Shown here: positions 53,501 to 61,669 of the stretch, in pieces | Layout: every line of letters begins with the position of its first letter | How positions within the stretch are numbered: the first letter of the stretch is position 1 | DNA from: Agromyces salentinus | GTDB lineage: Bacteria; Actinomycetota; Actinomycetes; Actinomycetales; Microbacteriaceae | Assembly (NCBI RefSeq): GCF_009749395.1 | Contig: NZ_WBIR01000010.1 | Span: 86,177-150,176 of the forward strand | Length of the DNA: 64,000 nt | Reading direction: 5' to 3' | Made by a program: the position numbers and the translations under genes | The notes under the pieces: model-generated | Database searches by the model: none | The model's input: only the letters and a program-made list of their open reading frames with translations | Told to the model about the DNA's origin: nothing

Positions 53501-55934
53501 AGGCCGCCGCATCGGGGTGGAAGTCGTTGTCGATCACCGGGACGGTCACGATATCGCCGGCGCGCACGATGGCCCGATCGGCCACCGCCACGGGAGGCTG
53601 GTTCTTCACGAGGGGCGGAACCGGCACCACCGTGACCGTGGTGCTCGCCGAGTTGATGCCGTCGGAGACGGTGTAGCTGAACTGCAGCTGGCGGTCGAGC
53701 GCGGCGGATGCGGTGACCCTGGCGACGGTGTTCGTGAGGATCTCGACGGAGACGAGTCCGTCGGTCGTCGTGTCGTCGAACGACTGCACGGCGAGCACGC
53801 GGCCCGAGGGCGAGACGTCGTTCGCGAGCACCGGGATCGAGAGCGGCTCCCCCGGCCGCAGGTACGCGGTGTCCTTCACCGCGATGGGCTTGAGCGCCTC
53901 CTCGGGCTGCTCCACGACCTGCACGCGGATCAGGCCGACGCTGACGGTCGCCTCGGCGCCGAGGTTGTAGACGAACACGTAGTCGCCCGGCGCATCGCTC
54001 TCGAAGGTGATCGACCCGCGCTCCAGGTTCGGCGTCACGGTCGCGTCGGCCGGCGCCTCCTCGATGCCGAGGAGGGTCAACGGCGCACCGGAGGGCGAGA
54101 CGTCGTTGGTCAGCGGTTCGATGAGCGTCGGTTCGCCGGCGAACACCCGCGCGAAGTCGGGCGTGCCGATCGGGTTCAGCGAGCCCGTCGGCTTCACCTC
54201 GACGACGAGGGTGCCCGACGCCGCGGTCTCGCCGTCGGAGATCGTGAACTGCACCTCCTTCTGGCCGAGCTCGGCGGACTTGTGCTGGAACGTGAGGTAG
54301 CCGTCGGGACTGAAGCGCACCGAGTCGCCGCCGATCGGCGAGGCGTTCACGAGGTACAGGTCATCACCGTCGGGATCGCGCCAGTCGGTCAGCACGTTGT
54401 ACGAGACCTGCTGCCCCTGCTCGACGCTGATCGCGCCCGAGCGCAGGGAGGTCGGTGCCGTGTTCTCGCTCTCGGGGACGACGCGGACGTTGACGGATGC
54501 CTCGGCGACGCCGCCGCGGCCGTCTTCGACCGAGTAGCGGAACGAGACCGTTCCGGCCGCCGACTCGGCCGGCGAGAATTGCAGCGCCCGCCCGCCGTCG
54601 ATCGGCTCGATGCGCCCCATCGACTCGGGGATGCCGGACGTGTCGGAGATGCTCAGGACATCGCCGTCGGGGTCGGTGTCGTTCTCGAGCACGTCGAGGA
54701 TGGTCGTGCGACCGGGTCGTGCGCCGTAGTCGTCCTCGCGGGCGACGGGCGGCCGGTTCTGGTCGGTCCGCTCGGCGATCGTGTCCTCGAACGTCTGCTG
54801 GGCGCTCTTCTCGTCGCCCTCGAGCTCGTCGCTCTCCTCGGGAGGCGTGACCTCCTCCCAGTTGTCGACGAGTCGGAGATCGGAGTCGACGAGCCAGGCG
54901 TTGCCGTTGGTGAGGTTGTTCAACGCGATGACGTCGCGATTGACGCGGAACTCCAGCCGAGCGCCCGCGGTGGGTTGGTCGATCACGACCGTGCGCGGCT
55001 TCTCGCCGTCGCAGGAGACGAGATAGCGGCCGTTCGACGCCCAGGCGCCGTGCACGCAGCCCTCGAGCCACACCGGCGCCGCGATGTCCCCGGCGCCCGA
55101 GTCGGGCGCGGACTCGTCGAGGTCGAGCTCCCGGACGACGCCGTCGTCGAGGCCGACCTGGACCAGGCCGGCCGCGGTGGCGACGTAGGCGGCGTCGTGC
55201 TCGGCGCCCGACTGCTGCAGGCGGATGCCGGTCGCGGGCAGCTTCGTCACGCGACCGTCGACGATCAGCTCGTTCGACTCCTCGGCCAGGACGACCGCAC
55301 GATCGCCGACGGCGGCGAGCTGATGCTTGCCGAGCTTCGGGAGTTCGGAGGTCTCGGGCTCGCCGGTCGCCCCTCGGGCGAAGCGATGCAGGACACCGTT
55401 GGGCTGGGTCGCGAGGATGGTGCCCTCGCCGGTCACGGCGACGCGAGAGCCCTTGCCGAGGTCGGCGAGCGGCTCGGTGCCGCGCCAGTCGAAGGAGAGT
55501 TCGGCGCCGGCGGGGACGCTCCACAGCTCGCCCTCGGGCGAGAGCACGGCGAGCACGTCGCCGCCGTACGCGACGCGGGAGGCGGGCGGCACGTCGATGC
55601 GCTGCGAGAGCGTCGTGAACGACGGGTCGATGCGTTCGACCGATCCGACGGAGCGATCGTAGATGAAGGCGTCGTCGCCGTTCTGGAGCACGTCCGCCTC
55701 GTTCGAGGCCGTGGAGACGGCAGCGTCCAGTTCCTCGATCTGCCGGTTCAACCGGCCCGCGAGGAGCTCCTCGGCGTTCGTGACCCACACCTCGCGGGCG
55801 CGAAGGTCGGGGTCGGTGACGGGAAAGCCCTGGTGCAGGACGGCGAAGGTGATCGGCACGCCCGCGAGCACCGCGATCGCAGCGCCTGAGGCGATGCTCT
55901 TCCGCGCACGAAGCCACGAGGTGAACGTGCTCAC
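50586..55934 (-). CDS. Giant membrane-anchored Ig-like / fibronectin type III protein
   Basis: A 1,782-residue protein. One N-terminal membrane helix (about 12-35) anchors it; no signal cleavage site is obvious. Residues to about 390 look like a beta-propeller-type region (YGGDVLAVLSPEGELWSV). Then come about ten tandem Ig/cadherin-like repeats with the mark VLENDTDPDGD or VLANDVSPSG (Big_9 type), often with Ca-binding Asp/Asn. Two FN3 domains follow (PDAPNQPGASASDAAARVTW; SAPRDVSAGADGY), and a Cys-containing C-terminal domain (NCNGTCWFF, LYCNSSE, AFCGDQGY). The GTG at 55934 has GAGGAG 7 nt upstream and is preferred to an ATG 15 nt earlier. It may be an adhesin or wall scaffold controlled by the flanking kinase module. 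Confidence 0.9.
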   Translation of the reverse strand: MSTFTSWLRARKSIASGAAIAVLAGVPITFAVLHQGFPVTDPDLRAREVWVTNAEELLAGRLNRQIEELDAAVSTASNEADVLQNGDDAFIYDRSVGSVERIDPSFTTLSQRIDVPPASRVAYGGDVLAVLSPEGELWSVPAGAELSFDWRGTEPLADLGKGSRVAVTGEGTILATQPNGVLHRFARGATGEPETSELPKLGKHQLAAVGDRAVVLAEESNELIVDGRVTKLPATGIRLQQSGAEHDAAYVATAAGLVQVGLDDGVVRELDLDESAPDSGAGDIAAPVWLEGCVHGAWASNGRYLVSCDGEKPRTVVIDQPTAGARLEFRVNRDVIALNNLTNGNAWLVDSDLRLVDNWEEVTPPEESDELEGDEKSAQQTFEDTIAERTDQNRPPVAREDDYGARPGRTTILDVLENDTDPDGDVLSISDTSGIPESMGRIEPIDGGRALQFSPAESAAGTVSFRYSVEDGRGGVAEASVNVRVVPESENTAPTSLRSGAISVEQGQQVSYNVLTDWRDPDGDDLYLVNASPIGGDSVRFSPDGYLTFQHKSAELGQKEVQFTISDGETAASGTLVVEVKPTGSLNPIGTPDFARVFAGEPTLIEPLTNDVSPSGAPLTLLGIEEAPADATVTPNLERGSITFESDAPGDYVFVYNLGAEATVSVGLIRVQVVEQPEEALKPIAVKDTAYLRPGEPLSIPVLANDVSPSGRVLAVQSFDDTTTDGLVSVEILTNTVARVTASAALDRQLQFSYTVSDGINSASTTVTVVPVPPLVKNQPPVAVADRAIVRAGDIVTVPVIDNDFHPDAAAFHVLPELSVSDDLKGLAFVDDDTVRYQAPEEPGVYSLKYTLGDDAEQTAKASLTITVVARNADDNRPPLPTPITSRTFAGSAVKIDVPLDGLDPEGDSVSLTGITVAPSLGRLIDRTSTSLTYEALPGSAGTDTFEYEVRDTYGATATGTIRIGVIPRPPVQLPPTAVDDAIEMKPGRTASVEVLLNDSDPSGYSLHVAKLADVDKGLTAEIRDRRRVVVEAPDEEGAYTIRYEISNGHGGADAAFLQIAVTEDAVILPPTAEDQVIEPEEVLDGEKITVSTLSDATNPGGLVEDLVVTAEGPNASKAEIDGAGRITVEPGRERYAVAYRLTNELDDLSAMAFVIVPPVPAGDATVEETLETPPPTEKPKTPEELAAEEKAKFPAPYLKDLDPIIVPMNGEIAWSVNELVEVPSGNPALILTANATATDENPYVDGTDLQYIPRTDYRGQASLTFEVTDGKGADDPIGRTAILTLPITVGDPEFNDSPPTFTPRAEEIEAGEKAIEIDLRQSSDQPNPDNIERITYTNLNGTSADIEAEIVDGATLRMSAPLGVQPGTTTRLEFDVNFNEFTVPGYVDVKVVSSSRAMPKANDDLNIEMDRSDSRAIDVLANDFNPFEQDGVPLRVVAAEVDQADVGSAATASFTADGITVRTGAAFTGTLSVIYRIQDGTKDPLRETQGRVTVIVRAPPDAPNQPGASASDAAARVTWSAPATNNSPLTNYEVRWTEGGGGSRVVGADVNALDIGQLTNGTTYTFSVRAQNEHKGWGAWSVASGGVTPYGTPSAPRDVSAGADGYAPATVTVRWNPPADTGGGGVTYTVSLGGSTKTVSGTQTSFGNVGAGSHQVSVTATNDGSRKTGPAAGTSVGVDTRPPPPRSVTLTKGSAMGPYHGTYGNCNGTCWFFNVSVDNFPANSTVTVTLYCNSSELNTKPRINVNGSGHGSWSGGWSGSTPSAFCGDQGYAEVGGIRDGW

Positions 55935-56099
55935 GGTTCGACTCCTCATGGTGCGATGATCGGACGCCCACCCGACGCGTGGCTGGCGCTCCGGCATAAC
56001 CTAACACGGCCCGCTGCGTCCCCCGAATGGGGAGCCGTACCCATGCGTTCGCATTCTCGCGAGGGATGCGCCGGCGGCGTCGCCGGGGCACCCGCCCGG

Positions 56100-56813
56100 T
56101 CACTCCGCGTCGGCCTGCGTCGATGCCTCGGGGCGGTCCAGGAGCGGCAGGTCGTCGACGCTCACGAGTCGCGTGGCCACCGCGTACTCGACCAGGCGCA
56201 TGCGCCGGTTGGTCGCGAGCTTGCCGCGTCCACCGCGGAGTCCGTCGACGCCGAGCCGGTCGAGCTTCTCGCAGACGTTGTCGAGCTTGCGATTGAACGT
56301 CGTCATGCTCCATCCGAGGCGCGACGCAGCCTCAGCCGAGGTCGGCACGGTGGCGCGCCCCGCCGACGGTTGGAGGAGCACGCGTTCGGCGAGCGACACG
56401 ACGAGCAGCCGCTGCGTCGACGTCAGCGCGATCGGCATGATCGTCGTTCCGCCGTCGGTCGTGGTCGAGGTGAGCGAGGTGTTGTAGAAGTCCTCCTCGG
56501 CGTGGATGGAGAACTCGTAGGTGGTGGCCCCTGCGCTGAAGATCACCTGCACCTGCTGGAAGACGAGCGGGAGCTTCGCGCCCGGCGCGACCCACGCCTG
56601 CACGCTGCCGGTGGAGTCGGACACCGTCGCGGCGAGCAACTGGCCCACGTTCTGCAGCCACCAGAGGCCGAACTCGAACTCGAGGGTCAGGAACACCCGG
56701 TGGAGGTAGGGGTTCTCGTCGATGGTGAGGTCGGCGTCGCGGCCGATCGTGAAGGTGCGATCGGTCTCGATGGTGTGCCACTCGCCGCAGTACTCGACCT
56801 TCAGCGACCTCAT
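56100..56813 (-). CDS. FHA domain fused to a helix-turn-helix domain
   Basis: A 237-residue protein. The N-terminal half is FHA-like (TFTIGRDADLTIDENPYLHRVFLTLEFEFGLWWLQNVGQLL), keeping the GR turn but with a degenerate SxxH. The C-terminal half is helical with a probable HTH (TSAEAASRLGWSMTTFNRKLDNVCEKL) and a following wing-like segment. This joins phosphothreonine reading to DNA binding. Start ATG 56813 overlaps the kinase stop (ATGA). It lies just upstream of the giant Ig-like gene, a possible target. No signal peptide. Confidence 0.83.
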   Translation of the reverse strand: MRSLKVEYCGEWHTIETDRTFTIGRDADLTIDENPYLHRVFLTLEFEFGLWWLQNVGQLLAATVSDSTGSVQAWVAPGAKLPLVFQQVQVIFSAGATTYEFSIHAEEDFYNTSLTSTTTDGGTTIMPIALTSTQRLLVVSLAERVLLQPSAGRATVPTSAEAASRLGWSMTTFNRKLDNVCEKLDRLGVDGLRGGRGKLATNRRMRLVEYAVATRLVSVDDLPLLDRPEASTQADAE

Positions 56814-58498
56814 GGGGTGCATCCCTTCTCGGGTTCGGAGGTCTTGCTCCCGCGCTGGGTCTGCACGTCGATGCACACCGTCGCGCCGGCATCGACGCCC
56901 TCGACCACGATGGGGGACGCCTCGGCGACCTGGACCGTGCCGCTGCCGTCGGATCGAACCCAACGGAAGAGGTCGCCGTCCTCGGCGCCGTCGACCGACA
57001 CCGCGAACGAGACGCTGGTGCCGTCGGCCGAGCGGACGCCCGGTTCGACCGTCGGCTTGGGAACCGTCGCCTCGGCGACCGCGTCCTCACCGGCGGATGT
57101 CGCCGGCGGCTTCGCCTCGGGTCCTGGCAGCGACCCGGACATCACGATGGCCGTCGCGACGGCGCCGAGCACGATGACCGCCGCCACGATGGCGACGACG
57201 AGGCCGAGCGGTGAGCGCCGGACCGGTGCGGTGCCCTCGGGGGCGGGTGCACGGAGGACGCCGTCCGCCCGGGTCGCCGGCATCGCACCGGCCGGGCGGA
57301 CGACGGTGCCGTCGTCGATCTCGGCGTGGACGGGAGCGATGCCACGGTCGGCCGTTCGGTCGTGCAGGGCTCCCTGGGCGGACGTCGGCGTACCGACCGG
57401 CCGCCCCACCGTGGCCTCCTCGATCGCGGGCTGCGCGACCACCTGCTGCGGTGCTCGCGCGACCGTCTCGTCGGCCTTCGGTGCAGCGACCGACCCCGCT
57501 TGCGCGTCGATCGTGCGGACGGCGCGGGCGCGCGTGGCACCCGCCTCGTCCTCGGATGGTTGCGGCTCGGCGACGACGAGGTTCGGGACCTCGATCGTCG
57601 TGGTCGCATAGCCGAGCTCGAGCTCGACGCGCTGCAGCGCCCGCGCGAACTCGACCGCACTCGGGTACCGGTCCTCGCGGCGGACGGCCATGCCCTTGGC
57701 GAGCACGGCGGTGAGGCTGCGCGGGACGTCCTCGCGCTGCATGGGCGTGATGGTTCCGCGCTCGATGCGCCCGATGAGGTCGAGGGTCCCGTTCGAACGG
57801 CCGGGGATCTCGAAGGGCGAGCGACCGGCGAGCAGCGTGTGCACCGTCGCGGCGAGCGAGAACACGTCGCTCCTGGGGTCGGGCGTCGGGTCGTCGGCGA
57901 ACATCTCCGCCGGCGACCACGGGACGCTCATCCCGACCGCCGCGGATCCGGTGCCGCCCGTGGCGGCTTCGCCCGGCCGCATGGTCATGGTGTGGACCGG
58001 CAGCTCGCCGTCGAGGTTCGACGAGATGCCGAAGTCGGTCAGGGCGGGCCAGCCGTAGTCGTTCGTGAGCACGTTGGCCGGCTTGATGTCGCGGTGCAGG
58101 ATGCCGGCGGCGTGCGCCGTCGCGACGGCCCCGGAGATGCGGATGCCGGTGCGCAGGGCGTCTGCGACGGCGAAGGGCTGGCGCTTGTACTGCTCGGACA
58201 GGCTCGGACCCGAGCAGTACTCCATGACGAAGTACGGTCGTCCGTCGGCCGAGACGTCGGCATGGAAGATCGTCACGATGAACGGATGCGCCGAGAGCTG
58301 CGCCATCAGGTTCGCCTCGGCGACGAACTGCGCCCTGGTGTCGCGCCCGAGCTGCTCGGTGAGGAGGACCTTCACGGCCACCTTGCGCCTCGGCAGGCGC
58401 TGTTCGTAGAGGAACACGTCGGCGAAGCCGCCGGAGCCCAGCAGGTTCAACGGGGTGTATCCGGGCAGCTCGGGAGGCGTGGACGTGGCGCGCCGCAT
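56810..58498 (-). CDS. Transmembrane Ser/Thr protein kinase (PknB-type)
   Basis: A 562-residue Hanks-type kinase. Glycine loop LGSGGFADVFL, lysine K43 (VAVKVL), E61, catalytic HRDIKPANVL (D137) and DFG (155-157) are all intact. The activation loop is Thr/Ser-rich (HTMTMRPGEAATGGTGSAAVG). After the kinase domain a disordered juxtamembrane region of about 130 residues leads to one membrane helix (near 430-455) and an external tail of about 105 residues with two Cys. No PASTA repeats. It shares one base (TGATG) with the upstream FHA gene stop. Confidence 0.95.
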   Translation of the reverse strand: MRRATSTPPELPGYTPLNLLGSGGFADVFLYEQRLPRRKVAVKVLLTEQLGRDTRAQFVAEANLMAQLSAHPFIVTIFHADVSADGRPYFVMEYCSGPSLSEQYKRQPFAVADALRTGIRISGAVATAHAAGILHRDIKPANVLTNDYGWPALTDFGISSNLDGELPVHTMTMRPGEAATGGTGSAAVGMSVPWSPAEMFADDPTPDPRSDVFSLAATVHTLLAGRSPFEIPGRSNGTLDLIGRIERGTITPMQREDVPRSLTAVLAKGMAVRREDRYPSAVEFARALQRVELELGYATTTIEVPNLVVAEPQPSEDEAGATRARAVRTIDAQAGSVAAPKADETVARAPQQVVAQPAIEEATVGRPVGTPTSAQGALHDRTADRGIAPVHAEIDDGTVVRPAGAMPATRADGVLRAPAPEGTAPVRRSPLGLVVAIVAAVIVLGAVATAIVMSGSLPGPEAKPPATSAGEDAVAEATVPKPTVEPGVRSADGTSVSFAVSVDGAEDGDLFRWVRSDGSGTVQVAEASPIVVEGVDAGATVCIDVQTQRGSKTSEPEKGCTP

Positions 58499-59631
58499 CA
58501 GATGCCGACCACCTGGATCGTCCAACCGCCGCCGAGGTCGACGACCGTCCCGGTGAGCACCGGCGTCGGCTCCCCCGCCCGGAGGCGGACCGGGGCCTTG
58601 CCTGGCTGGGCGACATGCGTCCCGTTGCGCGAGTGCAGGTCGGTGACGACCACCGTGTCGCCCTCGACCGCGATGTGCACGTGGTTGCGCGAGATGTCCT
58701 GGTCGCCCGCGCCGATCGCGACGACCCTCGGGAGGCGCCCGCCGGCACGCTGGCTCGCACTCGGCGCCCGGCCGAGGACCACCTCGTGCGAGATCGGCTC
58801 GACCGTGCCGTCGGGCATCCGGATGCCGAGCGCCCTGGCCTCGTCGGTCGGCTCGTCGGGGGCGGAGGATCGGGCCGCCCGCTCCTCCCGCAGGCGGCGG
58901 ATGTCGGCACCGACGATGGTCATGCCGTCGTGGTCGCCCGTGCTCTCCTCCGGCGGGATGATGGTCTGCTCGACGCCGCGACCGTCCCGGCCGGGCTGAG
59001 CGCCCTCGGAGGCCGCAGCGTCGCGCCGGCCGATGGCGGACACTGAGACGACCGTGGCATCGTCCACGGCCGGCGGCGCGGGCGGTGCCTCGACCGGGGC
59101 CGGCTCCGGCATCGCCGAGGAGGGCACCGGCGGGTTCGGGCCCGACGTCGAAGCCGGCCCGGCTGACGGTTCGGAAACGGCCGGCCCTGACGGAGCGACG
59201 GCCTCCACGGCGGTCGACGTGACGGATGCCGCGGCGACCACGCCCTCGACGATCGGCAGCGAGCGGCGGTCGCCAGCGGCGGCATCCGTCGCCTTCAGGA
59301 TCACCGTGCGCCCCCGCACCACGCGCTCCACCCACGTGGACACCCCGGCGCCCTCGACGACCTCGAGATCGACCCGTGCCGTGAACGCGCCCCGGACCAC
59401 GATGCGGACCTCGTTGCGATCCTCCACCCGGACCGCGAGCGCGAAGGCCGGGGCCGCGGACAGTCCGTCCACCGTCAGGCGATCGAGCACGGCGCGGATG
59501 GGGTCGGGATCGGCCAGGTGCTCCCAGACGTCGGTCAACGCATCGGCCGCGTCCGCGGGCACGAGCAGGACGGCCCCGCCGCGCACGGCGGCGAGTGCGG
59601 TGCCACCGGGATCAGTCGTGTACGTCGCCAC
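58498..59631 (-). CDS. FHA domain protein with an N-terminal uncharacterised domain
   Basis: A 377-residue protein. The N-terminal 150 residues form an alpha/beta domain (LAAVRGGAVLLVP ... EVRIVVRGAFTARVDLEV ... RGRTVILKA) of unknown role; a Pro/Ser/Thr-rich linker with kinase-type TIIPPEES and MTIVGAD motifs follows; the C-terminal FHA domain is canonical (VVLGRAPSAS, ISRNHVHI, LHSRNGTHV). GTG 59631 has GAGG 9 nt upstream and overlaps the phosphatase gene by 20 nt. Thr in the linker resembles targets of PknB-type kinases (TQx/TVx before acidic or hydrophobic residues); the adjacent kinase is the likely enzyme. Confidence 0.88.
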   Translation of the reverse strand: MATYTTDPGGTALAAVRGGAVLLVPADAADALTDVWEHLADPDPIRAVLDRLTVDGLSAAPAFALAVRVEDRNEVRIVVRGAFTARVDLEVVEGAGVSTWVERVVRGRTVILKATDAAAGDRRSLPIVEGVVAAASVTSTAVEAVAPSGPAVSEPSAGPASTSGPNPPVPSSAMPEPAPVEAPPAPPAVDDATVVSVSAIGRRDAAASEGAQPGRDGRGVEQTIIPPEESTGDHDGMTIVGADIRRLREERAARSSAPDEPTDEARALGIRMPDGTVEPISHEVVLGRAPSASQRAGGRLPRVVAIGAGDQDISRNHVHIAVEGDTVVVTDLHSRNGTHVAQPGKAPVRLRAGEPTPVLTGTVVDLGGGWTIQVVGI

Positions 59632-60496
59632 GTGCGCCGTCCTCTCGTCGCGGGGTGGTGTCTTCGGACGCGAACGGCTCGGCCATCCGGTCTCTGGTGG
59701 AGGCGTCGTCGGGCGCCGCGAGCGCGCTCTCGACCACGACGACGGTGACGTTGTCGCGGCCGCCGTGCTCCAACGCGAGGTCGACGAGTTCGCCGGCGAG
59801 CCCGGCCGCGTGCCCGGTGTCACCCGTGAGCACGCGGGAGATCGCATCGTCGTCGACCTCCTTGCTGAGCCCGTCGGAGCAGAGCAGGAAGACCTGCCGA
59901 CCCGACGCCGGGATCAACCAGAGATCGGGCTCGACGATGTCGTCGGCGCCGATCGCCCGCGTGATGACGTTGCGCTCCGGGTGGCGCTCGGCGTCTTCGG
60001 CGGCGAGGAGTCCGGCATCGACGAGCTCCTGCACGGCCGAATGATCGACGCTCAGCTGGCGCAGCGTTCGGCCGTCCCACGTGTAGATCCGGGAATCGCC
60101 GACGTTGAAGGCGAGCCAGTGGAAGCCCGCCCCGTCGCCGGCGTCGACCAGCACGATGCCCGTGAGGGTCGTCCCTGCGACGGCCGTGCCCTCGTCGCCT
60201 TCGTCGCTCAGTGCCCGAACCGCCTCGTTCGAGGAGTGGATCGCGTCCAGGACCTGTTCGGGCGTGGAGGGCCCGCCGACGGCGAGATGCCGGCGGAAGG
60301 TCTCCACGACCGCGCGACTCGCCGCGTCGCCGCGCGCATGGCCGCCCATGCCGTCGGCCACCAGGTAGACCGGGGCCTCGGCGAGGAACGCGTCCTCGTT
60401 CATGCTGCGCACGCGCCCGACGTCGGTTCGAGCGCTGTGCGCGATCACGGCCGACGCCTGCTCGAGCGCGACGACGTCTTCGCCATCAGGGGACAC
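59612..60496 (-). CDS. PP2C-family Ser/Thr phosphatase
   Basis: A 294-residue PPM phosphatase. The metal sites are present: RSMNEDAF (residues 31-37), VADGMGGHARGDAAS (D48), LCSDGLSKEV and HGGRDNVTVVVVES. It is soluble and should reverse the linked kinase. GTG 60496 has GAGGAG 4 nt upstream. It is the first gene of the block; a TAGTTT at 60564-60569 may be its -10. Kinase, FHA and phosphatase genes overlap, so they are made together. Confidence 0.95.
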   Translation of the reverse strand: MSPDGEDVVALEQASAVIAHSARTDVGRVRSMNEDAFLAEAPVYLVADGMGGHARGDAASRAVVETFRRHLAVGGPSTPEQVLDAIHSSNEAVRALSDEGDEGTAVAGTTLTGIVLVDAGDGAGFHWLAFNVGDSRIYTWDGRTLRQLSVDHSAVQELVDAGLLAAEDAERHPERNVITRAIGADDIVEPDLWLIPASGRQVFLLCSDGLSKEVDDDAISRVLTGDTGHAAGLAGELVDLALEHGGRDNVTVVVVESALAAPDDASTRDRMAEPFASEDTTPRREDGARGDVHD

Positions 60497-60534
60497 GGTG
60501 CTCCTCGTCGCCGTTCACCACCGGGAGATTCCCG

Positions 60535-60553
60535 GGCGCCGCACCGGGGCGCC
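60535..60553. terminator. Weak hairpin between terC and the phosphatase gene
   Basis: GGCGCC at 60535-60540 and 60548-60553 pair around a 7-nt loop, 46 nt past the terC stop. No T-run. It may end terC transcription before the phosphatase promoter. Confidence 0.3.
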
Positions 60554-60598
60554 GCCAACCCAAACTAGCAAGTCGCGGCGCCTCGGATGGACGAAGGG

Positions 60599-61624
60599 TC
60601 AACGACCCTCGTCGTCGGTGAAGTGCGGCACTTCCTCCATGAGCTTGTGTCCGCGCTGCTTGGCGTCCACGTTCGCCTTGATGACGCTCGCGACGGTGGC
60701 CACGGCCATGGCCGCGACGATGACGCCGAGCGACATCCAGGTCGAGATCTCGGGAGCCCACTCGATGTGCTCGCCGCCGTTGATGAACGGCAGCTCGTTG
60801 ACGTGCATCGCGTGCAGCACGAGCTTCACGCCGATGAAGGCGAGGATGAACGCGATGCCGTACTTGAGGTACTCGAGTCGCTCCAGGAGGCCGCCGAGCA
60901 GGAAGTAGAGCTGCCGCAGGCCCATGAGGGCGAACACGTTGGCCGTGAAGACGATGAAGGCGCTCTGCGTGATGCCGAAGATGGCCGGGATCGAGTCGAG
61001 CGCGAAGAGCAGGTCGGTCGTGCCGATCGCGATGAAGACGAAGAGGATCGGCGTGTACATGCGGTGGCCGTCGACGACCGTGCGGACCTTGATGCCGTCG
61101 TAGTCGTCGGAGATCTTCACCCGCTTGCGCAGGATGCGCACGAGGAAGTTGTCCTTGTCGTCGTCGTGCTCGACGAAGGCCTGCTGGTACGCGGTGTAGA
61201 CGAGCCAGGCACCGAAGATGTAGAAGATCCAGCTGAAGTTCTCGATGAGCTGGGCGCCGAGCAGGATGAACACGCCGCGGAAGATCAGGGCGAGGATGAT
61301 GCCCACCATGAGCACCTCCTGCTGGAGCTTCTTCGGCACCGCGAACCTCGCCATGATGATGACGAAGACGAACAGGTTGTCGATCGAGAGGCTGTACTCG
61401 GTCAGCCAGCCGGCGATGAACTGCCCGGCGTGCTCGGCATCGCCGAGCAGGAACATGAGCAGCGCGAAGATGAGCGCCAGCACCACGTAGAAGACGACCC
61501 AGAGCGTCGACTCGCGAAAGGACGGCACGTGCGGCCGTTTCACGACGAGGAGGAGGTCTGCGACGAGGATCAGCGTGAGGACGACGAGGGATCCGATTTC
61601 GAACCAGGCGGGGAGCTGCAGCAC
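60599..61624 (-). CDS. TerC/Alx family membrane protein (probable Mn2+ exporter)
   Basis: A 341-residue integral membrane protein with about nine helices. The conserved acidic motifs TEYSLSIDNLFVFVIIM and TTDLLFALDSIPAIFG (the two DN/DS repeats of the family) are present. Family members such as Alx and MeeF/MeeY export manganese. The GTG at 61624 follows AAAGG at 6 nt, and that ribosome site can be masked by the riboswitch upstream (61631-61669). The regulation strongly supports manganese handling. Confidence 0.94.
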   Translation of the reverse strand: MLQLPAWFEIGSLVVLTLILVADLLLVVKRPHVPSFRESTLWVVFYVVLALIFALLMFLLGDAEHAGQFIAGWLTEYSLSIDNLFVFVIIMARFAVPKKLQQEVLMVGIILALIFRGVFILLGAQLIENFSWIFYIFGAWLVYTAYQQAFVEHDDDKDNFLVRILRKRVKISDDYDGIKVRTVVDGHRMYTPILFVFIAIGTTDLLFALDSIPAIFGITQSAFIVFTANVFALMGLRQLYFLLGGLLERLEYLKYGIAFILAFIGVKLVLHAMHVNELPFINGGEHIEWAPEISTWMSLGVIVAAMAVATVASVIKANVDAKQRGHKLMEEVPHFTDDEGR

Positions 61625-61630
61625 GTGCGG

Positions 61631-61669
61631 CCTTTCGGGAGGGATGTGGGTACGGAGATTTCCCGAAAG
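61631..61669 (-). promoter_or_regulatory. Riboswitch expression platform masking the terC ribosome site
   Basis: CTTTCGGGA (61669-61661, minus strand) is the 3' arm of riboswitch helix P1 and is also perfectly complementary to TCCCGAAAG (61640-61632), which contains the start of the AAAGG ribosome site. The two pairings exclude each other: P1 formed means the site is open. Loop of 20 nt. Confidence 0.75.

Noticed and set aside
50079..55889. A 1,936-codon open frame antisense to the giant Ig-like gene
   Set aside because: High GC leaves few stops; the translation is low-complexity (Val/Asp/Gly/Arg-rich), has no domain motifs and lies exactly opposite a well-supported gene.
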